DNA of 64,000 bases, from positions 124,001 to 188,000 of the forward strand of contig NHZP01000035.1 in the NCBI GenBank assembly GCA_003313425.1, in the 5' to 3' direction. Positions 25,701-37,163 of the stretch are shown here, in pieces. This DNA is from Pseudopyrenochaeta lycopersici (Eukaryota; Ascomycota; Dothideomycetes; Pleosporales; Pseudopyrenochaetaceae). The notes under the pieces were generated by a model. The model had not been told where the DNA came from, did no database searches, and saw nothing but the letters and a program-made list of their open reading frames with translations. Position 1 is the stretch's first letter. Each line of letters opens with the position of its first letter. The translations under genes and the position numbers were made by a program.

Positions 25701-28700
25701 TCAACGCCTATTCTTCTTTAAAAAACTTGCCCAATCAGTCTTCTTCCTTTGCACATCGACTCCAGAAATGCCGTCTCCTTCAGTCCAGCTTTGCCATTTC
25801 TCCAGACTGTAGAGATGGCGCATGGTAGGCCGACCGTGTGGGCACGACCACGGCTTATCCATGCTGCTCATCTGTCGAACGATTTCTCGCATGCGAGAGT
25901 GCTGGAGCGTTTTGCCAATCATCACAGAACTTCTGCATGCGCGACTAGCGAGCAGCTTTCTGACTTTGGACGGGCGGGGAATGTGTGAAGAAGTTGACAT
26001 GGAAGACGAGGGTGGGTTGTCGAGAATAAGTGCAAGCAGCTCTTCCAAGTCTGTCGGCGTAAATGTGACTTCTTTAGACATGGGTAGCGAGGCCAGCTTC
26101 GCCCGGCGGCCTGCCTCCTCACTAGAAGAATCCACCTCAACTACAAAGCCATTTGCAGTTAAGGCATGCTTATTGGCCAGTATGATCTCTTCTTCCACAG
26201 CAGTCAATTCGAGGGGGTGGGCATGCACAAGGCGTTGTGAAACAAGCGTTGTGGTCGCAGACAGGCGCTCAAAGTTGTACTTCTCATCACTGGCGTGCTG
26301 ATCGATGATGAAGAGGTCTGCCGTAGAAGACCTAGAAGTGGGAGGTCGAACAGCGATTATGAATCCAAGATTGAACTGCCCGATTATGCGCATCTCTTTA
26401 AAATCTGGCTTCGTCACCGTGAGAGTGAGTCTTTCTTCTGGGTCTTCTTTGTTGAGCTCGATGTCAGATGGAAGTCCAGTTGGTTCTCTCAAGCTCCTAG
26501 TACATGCCTCTATAGAAGCTTGTAGGCCCCGTATATGCTGAGAAATTGTTTCAACGTCTATTTCAATGACACGCTCGAGGTTGATGGTCCAGTATTTCTT
26601 TTGTGTAACTTTAAAGAGCTTACTGGCGCGCTTCTGGTTCATTTCGGTAGGCCTGGCGGCAGCCTCTTCGGCATCGGCGATCATTTTCTCAATCTGTGCT
26701 TCTTCCCGAGCCTTCTTTTCCGACTCGTCAACATATTCGTCGTCTATGTCTCCTTCGCCCTGGGATTGAAGGTGAACGTCTAGCGGCTCTTCGTCATCGG
26801 CAGTCTCTTCCTGTATGCGTTGACGGGGCGGCAGTGCGATACTTGGGGGTTCTGATAGGGCCCCAATTTGTGGCTCTTCAAATGCTTCAGGTAGAAGGCG
26901 TTTATATGGGGAGGGGGAACGTGGTATTGCATCGACCATGTTACTGTCCTGGTCACCTTCACTTTCATCTTCTTCATCGCTACTCTGGACTTGTGTGCCC
27001 GGCGCGGCAAATGCGCTTAGTCCCTTTACAAACAGAGACCTTTTTGGGATCTGGGATAGTGGTTTGCCAGACAAGGAAAACTTTGGTGTATGAATTCTGG
27101 ATCGTCTCGAAGACATAGTCTGGCTGCCGGTCCCTATTGTAGATACAGTTATTGTGTCACCCACCGTGATAGTGGCTGTTTGAATTGGCGTCCGCATTGG
27201 CCGCATACGGTCAAAAGCATTCTGAATGCTACTCTGTGATAGAGGCTTCTGCGGCGTTTGTTTCACTGCTGTGATGGGCAGCTCTGCGTCAACTTCATCC
27301 GCAACAACATCCTGAGGCTCAGCTGATCGATTCCGTTCTTGATGGGTATTTTGAGATGCAATGCGAGCGTTGAAGTCTTTGACAGCTCTTGAGGGTTGTG
27401 ATAGCCGGGCCGGGACATCAGAGGCGATGAGCTCCGGCTCAAACAACGGTGATTGAGACCTCCGACTCAATGGATTGACTGTATGCCCATGTCCTGGTGA
27501 TGAGGTTCGTTGCCGTGTTTTTGGATCGAAATCGCGCTCTTCCATAATCTCATCATTGCTTGGGGGGCTTCTTGTTCGCCTGGCTGGGAGATGTGTCACT
27601 CTATCTTCGGAGTCGCGACCAGCGAATCTTTCAATTAGACTTGCCTTCATAAATCCTGGGCGGGGGTTGTCGTTCGGTGTGTCTGGTAAAGAAGGCACTT
27701 CTACCGTCCCCGCAGGCTGTTTGGGTGTGTCGTTTGCATCCTCGGACCCGCTGCATTCATTATCCATGGTGGATATGCTACTGTCTCGTGGCCGAAGAGA
27801 TGGCGGCTTTAAGGTCGTCATCATTATCTTATTCCCTAAAAGCTGAGCTTGAGGAACACTCTGGTCATGGCTCTCAAACAATTCCATAAGAGCCTCTTTC
27901 AGATTCTCCAATAGTGCTGTCTGGTCGTGCAGCATGATGGTCCTTTTGTCTGGGCTAACATTAACATCATAAGCATTTGTGTCGAGTTTTATGTCTGCAA
28001 ATACAAATGGCGACTGTGTGATGTTGAAAGATTTGTATACCTCATTGAAGGCTTTGGCGACTTGAGGCAAATTACAGGGCCTTGAGTTGACGAAGAACAT
28101 TTGTCTGTCTGGAGTCTGGCGGCCTTCGCCAACAACAGGACGGGAGATGTGGCCCTCTATTTTGACTGAGCGTGAGCCTTCATCTTCTTGTATGCTTGAA
28201 TTTCGTGCGCCTTGTGTTGCACCTGGTCGATTTGTGGGATTCATATCGAAATAAAGACTGAGAGGGATCAGGGCAGACACTGTCTTTGCTCCATAGACAT
28301 TGGAAATGTTATCTTTCGTTGTTGGATTTGAGTTGGTCGAAAACGCTATCGTCTTTTTCCTGGCAAACAATTAGTCCAACTGGGAATATATGTTTGTCGC
28401 CTTGCTCACCCCTTTGGCATAATATTGCTAACAGAGAACTTGACTCCCACGCTAATGCAAGCATATGCATTTAGCAGCTGTAACACCTTATTGTATTCCC
28501 GCTTTATATTCTTTTCTAGCTCTTTCCGCCTTACGGGCAGATTATAGAACAGTGTTTCCACTATTACGGTAGTGCCCTGTTTAGCTGCGACCACAGACGT
28601 CCCCTTCAGCTTCCCTGATTGCTCGAATTCGAGTTTGGTGCCTTTCGGCCCGTCGGAGGCTCGTGTGGTGACAATATGGAAATTAGAGAGTGCGCATAGC

Positions 28701-29058
28701 GACGACAAAGCTTCACCGCGGAAGCCAAAAGTCTCCAGCGAGGAGAGGTCATCGTAAGTAGCAAGCTTAGAGGTGTAGTGTTTGAGGGCTATGGTAGCGT
28801 AGTCATCCGGTGCAATCCCAGAGCCATTGTCCTGTACTTCGATTGTATCGAGACCATTATTCTTGAAGCGCACCTCTGCATCGTATCAGTCATCTCAGGT
28901 ATCTGTTAGGCGGGGCAAAGATACATACCGATTGAAGTGGCGCCAGCATCAATGCTATTCTCCACGAGCTCTTTGCAGACAGACTGAAGGTCAACGATAA
29001 CCTGTCCTGACTGTATTTGGTGCACAGAACGAGCTTCTATGGCTTTGATTGTGGCCAT
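25701..29058 (-). CDS. pms1: DNA mismatch repair protein Pms1 (MutL homologue)
   Basis: Three exons (28929-29058, 28410-28875, 25701-28359; introns 53 and 50 nt) give 1084 aa. Pms1 pairs with Mlh1 as MutL-alpha, whose Pms1 subunit nicks the nascent strand during mismatch repair. The GHKL ATPase N-terminus has [10 protein letters not shown] (about 30-39), DNGSGI, YTSKL and GFRGEAL. A long disordered acidic/Ser-rich linker (about 330-770) joins the C-terminal endonuclease. Its metal site is complete: DQHAxxExxxxE at 885-896, then ACRSSV and CPHGRP. The start at 29058 gives the conserved [18 protein letters not shown]; an upstream in-frame extension to 29160 is non-conserved. Longer than yeast Pms1 (873 aa) because of the linker. 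Confidence 0.97.
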
Positions 29059-29130
29059 ATCAACCCATATCGAGTTCGAGAGGGATGAGTGTAAGCGGCG
29101 TGACTTCGCGTCTCCAACGATGGATGTTTG

Positions 29131-29136
29131 ACGCGT
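29131..29136. promoter_or_regulatory. ACGCGT (MCB) site between pms1 and its divergent neighbour
   Basis: An exact ACGCGT lies 73 bp upstream of the pms1 start in the 182-bp region shared with the divergent gene at 29241. MBF-type control of mismatch-repair genes is known in yeast; activity here is inferred. Confidence 0.45.
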
Positions 29137-29240
29137 CGTGCGCCGACCTATGAGAAGCACTCGCTAAATAATGTCTTGGCATCTCAGCCTTGCTTATGCG
29201 TAACTTGGATGCCACATCAGTAAACCTGTAAGGTACCAGT

Positions 29241-30760
29241 ATGGCGGACATGGAGTATATAGAATCGCTCAAAGGCCCTCTGCATAAGTTAAGGGCACAA
29301 TCGGAGCTATATCGTGAACGGTAGGCCACATCCGTATGTCGTCAAACACTTGAGCTGATCGTGAGGTAGAGTGGAGAGGCTGAAGCAAGAGCTCCATGAG
29401 GCCACCCAAGAGAAGGCTGCGGTCAATGCCAACTATCAACAACATCTCATCCGCTTTGCGAGAGCTGAATGCCTGCACATTGCCAAGTTGATGCACGACA
29501 AACTTCCTGTAGAGCTGCGAGATCTGGTGTACCAATATCTTTGCATTGAAGATCGGACAATACCTGTCGGACCGTACTATCACTTTCGCAAGTATAGCCC
29601 ACCTCTTCGCGACTCTCTTCCAGATACGTCTACTGTGGGCCGTGGCGCTGGAGACCGTGGGAGCACGCAGCATCCTAGGAGCGACCTTGATGTAACACAA
29701 GTATCAGCAGAAAGCTACCTCTTTACACCCAACGAGCGCTTTGACGAAACTACTGAACATGAAGATGATACTACTGTTCTACCGGATGGCCGAATTAGAC
29801 ATGATCACACCCACAAACCGCCTTCTGATGTCATCTTGCCCAATAGCCACTTCCTCAGTCCAAGATATTTAGGGCCGACTATCGCTTTTGAGACACAGAA
29901 AGCGTACTATAGGAATAATGCATTTTCTATATGCAACGTGGAAATGGGCATATTCAACTTTCTCCAATTAGAAAGTGGCCGTCGTCTGCAAGGGTCAGAG
30001 AATCATGATGGAGGAGAGGCCGACCACATCAGCCTCGGCGTAGGCTTAGCTGTTGCCGATCACGTCCGAAGCCTACAGATCCGCATCAAGTTCGAGCATT
30101 TCGAACCGCCTATGAACAACACCGTGGACGAAAGGTATGCCTACGAACGGCATTTCCTGCGTTCCGCATACACCAGTATGGAGATGCTGCGGAGATTATG
30201 CGAGGATAGCGTACAACGCGAAATCGACATCGAGTTTGTTCTAATGACAGACTTGCAATCTCTGGGTCACAGTGCGTGGGATGATCGGCGCTTTGTCAAT
30301 TTCCTTCAAAGCTTTCGAAACACGGTTTACATGTTAATGTACGATCGTGAAGGCTCCACAGTCAAGATAACACACCATGACGAGACGATATCGCCCTTTC
30401 CACGGAACCTCACAGGATTATTCGCATTGACAAAAGACCAGTGGAAGACGGTAAGTTCCTTGGTGCAGTGTATCAACCATCCTTTTGTTCAAAACTAACC
30501 GATTGGATTTTGAATCAATGCTAATCGGTGTCTAGGAGAAAGAGGCTCACGAAAAGCAAGCCTACTGGGTAGCGGATTTCTACCTTGCACCCTCTGCGAT
30601 TAGCTCTGACAAATTGGCTGGTGGTTTCTCAGGAGGCGAGATGCAGACTCTCCTCCGCGAGCGATGGGGCATGGAGTCTGTGCGCGACACCACAGCAAAG
30701 TACCCGGTCAAAGCAGGCAAATACTGGCCGAAGGGGAATAAACCGCCTTATTGGTTTTGA
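29241..30760 (+). CDS. fungal protein of unknown function with LPVELRDLVY motif
   Basis: Three exons (29241-29320, 29370-30450, 30536-30760; introns 49 and 85 nt) give 461 aa. The 80-nt first exon supplies MADMEYIES and continues a likely coiled coil (about residues 5-65, rich in Glu/Gln/Lys/Leu). LPVELRDLVYQYL (72-84) resembles the start of an F-box-like helix seen in many fungal unknowns. A charged variable region (about 100-160) and a conserved C-terminal alpha/beta region follow (FVNFLQSFRNTVYML), ending in YWF. No catalytic motif, signal or membrane segment. A second, shorter family member lies at 52914-53999. Divergent from pms1 over 182 bp. Without the first exon, the earliest ATG would be at 29491, inside the coiled coil. 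Confidence 0.75.
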
Positions 30761-31474
30761 GGCATTGTCGCGTCATAGCTGGGGAAGGCTGAATGGTTTC
30801 AGGTGATTTTTGACTTGGTTGAGGGAAACCATAATCAGCGCCCTTTGGCTTGAAATCAATGACGCAGCAACGCCATGTGAAAAACACACCGTCCCTTCAC
30901 GGTTCCCCTTTACCACGAGACATAATCACAAATATGGCACGATGAACATGCGATTGTGAAGTGGAAGTTTGGATCGGAAATAGTGGTCCGGCTGAGTAAG
31001 CCGATTGGCTGTGTGCCTGGAAATCCCAGTGTTTAGCGGCGGCCAGATCTGAGACACCAAGGCACCGATAGGGATTTCAGATCTGACGTCAACCCCTAAC
31101 GCGACTCTCCAATATCTGCATTTGCTGATCATTCTGCACGGATTCGATTGTCCAAGCGCAGTACGACAGCCATGGAGTTCTGCGACCATGACTCCACTCA
31201 ACGTTCTCCCGGATGTGCAGTAGCCGTAAATCCGGTCGGAGTCTAGTCCTTGCTAGTATTAGCCTGGCTGCAGAAGGAGCCCTGCCAATGGAGCACATCA
31301 CTCTGAGTGGCGTCGCAATTAAAGACCCTCTTTTCTCAGTGTCTATTGCCGAGCTTTTTATTAGAGGGCCTCAATTGACATTTCTGGGCGATCCTACGAC
31401 TTCTCCCTTGCAAACGCCGAGTCCCTCCCTTCTACAACGTCTTTGAGAGCGTCGCGCGACCTGTACACTCCGAA
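30761..31474. other. promoter region of erg5
   Basis: About 0.7 kb between two genes on the same strand. Only short frames; no repeat or RNA gene recognised. A pyrimidine-rich leader (31390-31440) precedes the erg5 start. Confidence 0.55.
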
Positions 31475-33271
31475 ATGGCGGTCAACGCGAGCTTCGTCTC
31501 GCCCACGGCCGATGCGAAAGTCGCCCATATGATTCAGCAATTCGATACGAGCGGCCTCCTATCCACAGCGCTCAACGGCTTCACCGTGTGGAAGCTCATC
31601 TTGACGCTTCTGATCACGGCCGTAGCTTACGATCAGCGTAGGAGCCTTTCCTCTCGCTTCATGCTTTGCGCTGAATAACGCTGACCGTCCAACAGTCAAA
31701 TACATCTGGAACAAGGGCTCAATCGTCGGCCCAGCTTGGAAAGCACCTTTCATTGGACCTTTCCTCGACTCTGTCAATCCAGATTTCACAAAATACCACG
31801 CAAAATGGTCGTCTGGTCCTTTGAGTTGCGTTTCTGTTTTCCATAAGTACGGCGCTCCCCCCAATACTTTCGCGCTGCCCCCCACGGCCGCGTCCGTTGT
31901 GCTCTAGTCCGTGCTAACAGATGTTCTAGGTTTGTTGTTATTGCATCAACCCGCGACATGGCCCGCAAGATCTTCAATTCACCCGCGTTTGTGAAGCCCT
32001 GCGTCGTTGACGCTGCGTACAAGCTCCTTCGTCCCGAGAACTGGGTCTTCCTCGACGGTCGCGCACACGTCGATTACCGCAAGGGCCTCAACAGTCTGTT
32101 CACGCGCCAGGCGCTCGAGCAGTACCTCCCAGGTCAGGAAGAGATCTATAACAGTTATTTCAAGAGGTTCGTCTACCTTTCTCAGGTGGAGAACAAGGGC
32201 AAGCATGTTCCATGGATGCAGGAATTCCGCTTGATGATCACCGCTTTAAGCTGCCGGACGTTTGTTGGTCACTACTGCTCTGACGAAGCCGTCAAGAAGA
32301 TTGCCGACGATTACTATCTGATCACGGCTGCGCTCGAGCTTGTTAACTTCCCCATCATTCTTCCCTTCACCAAGAGCTGGTACGGCAAGAAGTGTGCTGA
32401 TATGGTATTGGACGAGTTCTCCAAGTGTGCGGCTAAGAGCAAGGTCCGTATGGCTGCAGGTGGCAAGAAGGAGTGCATTCTTGATTTCTGGGTGGACAAC
32501 ATGATCCAGTCGGAGAAGTACCGCAAGAGGATCGAAGCCGGCGAGACGGTGGACGACTCGGAGAAGCCAACCACGGTGATTCGCTGGTTCAGCGACCTCG
32601 AGATCTCGATGACCATCTTCACCTTCCTCTTCGCCTCCCAGGACGCTACCTCTTCTGCCGCCACCTGGCTCTTCCAAATCATGGCCGACAGACCCGAGTT
32701 CCTGGACAAAGTACGTGAGGAGAACATCAAGGCCAGGAACGGCGACATTCATGCCCCTCTCTCACTCGACGCGATTGAGAAGCTCCAGTGGACCCGTGCT
32801 GTTGTCAAGGAGACCCTCCGCTATCGCCCACCCGTCATCATGGTCCCTTACCTCGCCAAGAAGGACTTCCCTGTCACTCCCGAGTACACTGTTCCCAAGG
32901 GCTCCATGGTCATTCCCACAACGTACATGGCCCTCCACGATGCTGAAGCATACCCGAACCCCGACTCTTTCGAGCCTGAGCGGTGGATCACAGGTGATGC
33001 TGACCAGCAAACGAAGAATTGGCTCGTGTTCGGTACTGGTCCACATTATTGCCTGGGCCAGACATACGCACAAGCCAACCTCATGCTTATGATTGGCAAG
33101 GCGAGTATGATGCTCGACTGGGATCACATGGTTACGGACAAGAGTGAAGTGATCAAAGTGTTTGCGACGATTTTCCCTATGGTAAGCGCGCTCACGCCAC
33201 GTCCACGACAGAATCATACTGACAATTTGTAGGATGATTGTTTCCTTACTTTCAAGGATCGAACAGCATAA
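31475..33271 (+). CDS. erg5: sterol C-22 desaturase, cytochrome P450 61 (Erg5)
   Basis: Four exons (31475-31637, 31696-31846, 31930-33181, 33233-33271) give 534 aa. It introduces the C22-C23 double bond of the ergosterol side chain in the ER. An N-terminal anchor (about 37-53, LILTLLITAVAYD) is followed by the CYP61 signature WKAPFIGPFLDSV. The I-helix region reads FLFASQDATSSAATW, the ExxR pair is E399/R402 (KETLRYRP), and the haem loop FGTGPHYCLGQTY carries Cys479. The GPHxCLGQ form separates Erg5 from Erg11/CYP51 (FGxGRHRCIG). The tail DCFLTFKDR comes from a 39-nt last exon. Length agrees with yeast Erg5 (538 aa). Downstream ctk2 is codirectional, 722 bp away. Confidence 0.96.
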
Positions 33272-33993
33272 ACAGACTTTGTCTGTTATTTATGCTATGT
33301 GATGCGCACTTTGAGCGATTCCTGCATTTGCATCCGTAGTTTTGGAGTTTGACATTCCTTACTTCGTTCGATGGTACAGAGAAAATGTGCTCTGCCATTG
33401 CCCAATTATATATAATGATTACACCCGTGGAAGTCCCGAGGGGCTAACCTAGTGGTTTGATGAGAACATTTGATATTAGGACGGGGCATCGGATAATGAG
33501 GTGGTCGGAGCCAGGCTGGGGTTGGGATTAGCTCTTTAGCGGAGTATGAGGTAATGGAAGGAGAATGGAAGTCAAATTTCACAGAGCTTCTTACTCTTGT
33601 GCGAGTAATGTAATATGCTTTATTGCTTCTCACTGCGGCACAGTCCACAAGCTCGTCATGTGCACGAATCGAATGCCTAAGCTTGGACGGCGGCACTTTG
33701 CCGAAGCTATGACCACCAACTTTTGAGCATCTCATCCTAAGCTCAACATTGATCTTGTCTCATATTCAATTCACCAACCAGCGACCGCACATTGTTGCTA
33801 CTGCCTCCTTGTGTTCCTCTTCCTGCTAACTGGAACCACATGTTTGTCAAAAGCAGCGCATGCAACTGCAAAACAGCAAAACTTTCTCGCGATCCGCTGC
33901 ACCGTCCAACGACCGTTCATCGAGCCAACCACCACATATCTGACATACAAGTGACCTCGTCCCTCCGTTGGAGACTTCTATAATTCTGCTCTC
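33272..33993. other. intergenic region upstream of the cyclin gene
   Basis: About 0.7 kb with the erg5 3' region and the promoter of the downstream cyclin gene. No supportable gene, repeat or RNA gene. Confidence 0.55.
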
Positions 33994-35266
33994 ATGGCGC
34001 CTGGCGCGTCCCCCTCCGACCGCGAGCGCGTGGGCCCTCATCCGTCCTACATCGAAATCGCAAAGCCGTACATTCTGCAATCGCGAATTCAGAAATGCCT
34101 CTCCGACATGAACATGAGCGATGCGAAAGAAGATGCTGTGCGTTTACAAGGTGTATCATGGATAGACCAAGTACGTCGTGCGCTACAACTGCCTATTCGC
34201 ACCTTCAATACGGCGGTGATATATTATCACAAGTTCAGGCTGCTGCATGCGGATAACGAATATAATTGGGCGGATGCTGCGGCGGCAGCATTATTTACAG
34301 CATGCAAGATCGAGGACACGCTGAAAAAGAGTAGAGAGATCTTGTGTGCGCATTGGAACGCAAAGGTTGGACCTGGGGAGAGCTTGAGTAGTGACGATCC
34401 GGTACGTCGATCTACACTTGCATAAAATTCAAGTTGGAGGAGAGGAGGCTAACCACGCATAGCGCTTCGAGTCACACTCCAAGCTCATCATCGGCCTCGA
34501 ACGACTTATGCTTGAAAGCGCCGGCTTCGACTTCCGCAATCGATACCCTCAGAAACTAATGGTCAAGCTCGCGCGAGGCCTCAAATTCGATGCCAACAAT
34601 GAGGCCAGAACAGCATGGAACCTAAGCATAGATCTTTACAGGACTTTTGCGCCACTAAAGCAAACGACGCCAACTATGGCTATTGCCTGTCTAGAGCTCG
34701 CGGCGAGGCTGCACGAGATGGATACCTCCAAGTTCATCGATGCGGGTATTGTAAGATATAGCAAGTGGACAACAAGCAGAGCAGAAGTTATGGAGACGCT
34801 ACTTGACCTTTTGGATTTGTATACGCACAGCCGCAGTCTGACATCTGTTGGGCCGCTCTATACGCTTGAGCACTTCATCGACATACGTATCGGCCTCAAC
34901 CAGGAAGCTTCCGCAGCAAGCATCCCTCGCTACACCCTCTATGCATCCGAACCAGCCTCCGACTCACAAATGAGTACGAATGGCATCAAATTCCGCAATG
35001 GCATTGATCCTACAAGCCCGCTTACGCCGGCCACACCAGGCACCATTTCGCCTGGTAACGCCCAGCCGCCCAAATCTGCGATCGGCCAACGTGGCCAAGA
35101 CGGCACAGTTAGATTCATGCTCGATGCTGCGCGCGCCCGCGACGAGCACGCAGAGGTTGACAAGTTCCATAAGATTGAAGAGGAGGAGTATGAAGTTGAG
35201 GTGCCGAATGATGTCCGAGTTGATGACAGAGAGAAAGACAGGGCAAGAGTTGGCAGAGTGCGTTGA
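33994..35266 (+). CDS. ctk2: Ctk2-like cyclin (CTD kinase I beta subunit)
   Basis: Two exons (33994-34401, 34463-35266; 61-nt intron) give 403 aa. Two cyclin boxes are visible: the first about residues 45-135 (SWIDQVRRALQLPIRTFNTAVIYYHKF, AAALFTACKIEDT) and a second about 150-255 (LERLMLESAGFDF, IACLELAARLH). KLKK-type helix pairing and YIEIAKPYI at the N-terminus fit the fungal cyclin L/K/Ctk2 group. As Ctk2 it would activate the kinase that phosphorylates Ser2 of the RNA polymerase II tail. The C-terminal 110 residues are Ser/Pro-rich then strongly charged (EEEEYEVEVPND) and poorly conserved. Another transcription cyclin (Bur2, cyclin K) is the main alternative. Confidence 0.85.
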
Positions 35267-37163
35267 TTATACATATGGATTTTGCCTGCTTTCTTGATAT
35301 CATGGTTTTGTTTGTTGCACTTTGCTGCAAATGTGGACACAAAACTAAATTATGAAACATAGGACAATACAAGCTATCGCAAGAGCTTCCAGAAATTTTC
35401 TGAGGGTGTTTACTCTGGATATCATACCGCCAGACAGACGACATGGGGACGACAGGCGAAGGGGAAAAGTGGTGTGTCATACTGGGACCCATATCGGAAA
35501 CGTCGAGAAGAAGCCTCGTACGGCCAACCAGCCACCCGGCCAGTCCCCAAGGATACAGTTCGTGCTCATCCAACGAGTGAAGCTGCAACTCTTGATTCTC
35601 TGAGCGACGGTAACATCATAGAACCACCGACAAACTACGACCGTGTGGAGCGAGAGGTTTCTGTGACCTCATTCGAGAATCAGGACACCTACCAATCAAC
35701 TCGTAGACCTGATAGCGGGCGGGGAGTCAGAGGCTATAAAGAATATAGCCGTGCTGATAATCGAAGAAGTAGAGTTGATTTCCGTCGATAGTCAAGTCAT
35801 AAACATGAAGGGAGGGGGACTCTAATACCGAGGTGCAGCGGGATAGGAGACTATATTCGGCATCCGAGCTATGATCGTTGGGATCGAGAGAGCTCAGCGG
35901 CTTTGTTTGATACTCGGCAGCACTTCTCACCAGCTACAGAGCCTACTCAAAAATACTGCTTGGTCGGCCGCCGGCCACATTAGTGCCAATATTCAGTTGC
36001 GAGACGGCAGAAATGACGAGATGTGCACTCTAAAAGAGAAACGAGCACAGCTCTGTGGTGAGAAGAAGGGCTTGCCTGCCGATGACGACCGCCAATGGGC
36101 AAAGAGTGAGAGCAAGGGTTGGGAGTGCGGCGAAATGTTGGAATCTGCGTGGTCATGGAGCCACCATTGTGAAATAGAAGAGACTAAACAATACATCTTT
36201 CCACATCACCATCAGGTCATGTCCAAATAAAGTCGTTGGTTACGTGCATCAGCGCTTGCCCAATGCTGCAAGGTTTGTACACTTCATACATAAAGCAGGA
36301 ATTTTCAGCATGAGGCTGATGCAGCCACAAAGATTTCTCAGACAAAGACGGATATAGCGGAGATAAGAATATTCATGCTTGGAGCTCTTCGTGCTTGATG
36401 TGCACAGAGAGAACACCCATATTCGTGCCTCAGGCTGAGAAGCCGGATTTCAAAGCGCCTCATCACTCAGTCAACGCCCCCCATCATGAGACAGAATTGT
36501 CATCGGGTCCGCGAGTCATTACTTAAGGATGTAATATGCAGTCTAAATCAAGAAGAGGGGTTTTTCGATGGCGCTTAGCATTGAGCATCGTGTCGTTCTT
36601 CCATGTTTCAGCATGGCTAGCAGCTACAAGTAGAGTGTAATCATAATTCATTCAATCATACGGATTATTCTCCACTTCTGCCCGGCGCTACCCAATGAGG
36701 TGCGTTGGGCCGCTGGTCTGCGGTCGCATGCAGACCAGTCAAAGAACAGAGAGATGGCGGAGGAGTCATAAGGTTGATTCCCAAGGTATAAATGAGATAA
36801 GTAGCTGCTTTCAAGTGGGCTCAAAGGAAAAGGGCGGTCCAAATATGACTCCGCGATGGCGGGTGGTGGGAAAGCTTGAGGTCCAGCGCCACCCTTGTGG
36901 GCCGTGCTTTAGCGAGGAAAGCGCGACCCCACCAAGGTAGAAAACACTGCCCTTCCCCTCGCAGCTTCCTCTTCCCACCAGACGCCTGCCTCTACGGCTT
37001 ATTCAACAGCGCAACTTCCGTCTGCCTCTGGACGACTGCACCACCAGAGACAACAGCTCAACTCCGCGCTCTATCCATCGAATCCACGCCTGCGTGCGGG
37101 GTATTCGAACACTTCCCCACCACTGAATTTTCGTAAAAGAGAACAGTCCACAACACCGCCATC
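35267..37163. other. long intergenic region upstream of eEF2
   Basis: About 1.9 kb. It holds one possible coding fragment (35474-35791, listed separately). A 119-aa frame at 35871-36230 has no domain character. The last few hundred bases are pyrimidine-rich and probably form the promoter and leader of the highly expressed eEF2 gene. Confidence 0.5.
35474..35791 (+). pseudogene. possible C-terminal coding fragment, no start codon
   Basis: An open frame of about 105 codons starts without an ATG and reads SYWDPYRKRREEAS, then a hydrophilic tail with TRPVPKDTVR, NYDRVEREVSVTS and RRSRVDFRR before a stop. The basic, Arg-rich composition resembles a cytoplasmic tail of a fungal membrane protein, but no upstream membrane segments or splice-linked exon were found. 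It may be a decayed gene end or chance. Confidence 0.22.

Noticed and set aside
31475..33271. Considered Erg11/CYP51 (14-alpha-demethylase)
   Set aside because: Haem loop is GPHYCLGQ rather than GRHRCIG, and the N-terminal WKAPFIGPF string belongs to CYP61/Erg5.
35871..36230. 119-aa plus-strand frame
   Set aside because: No domain or biased codon use; probably chance in an intergenic region.
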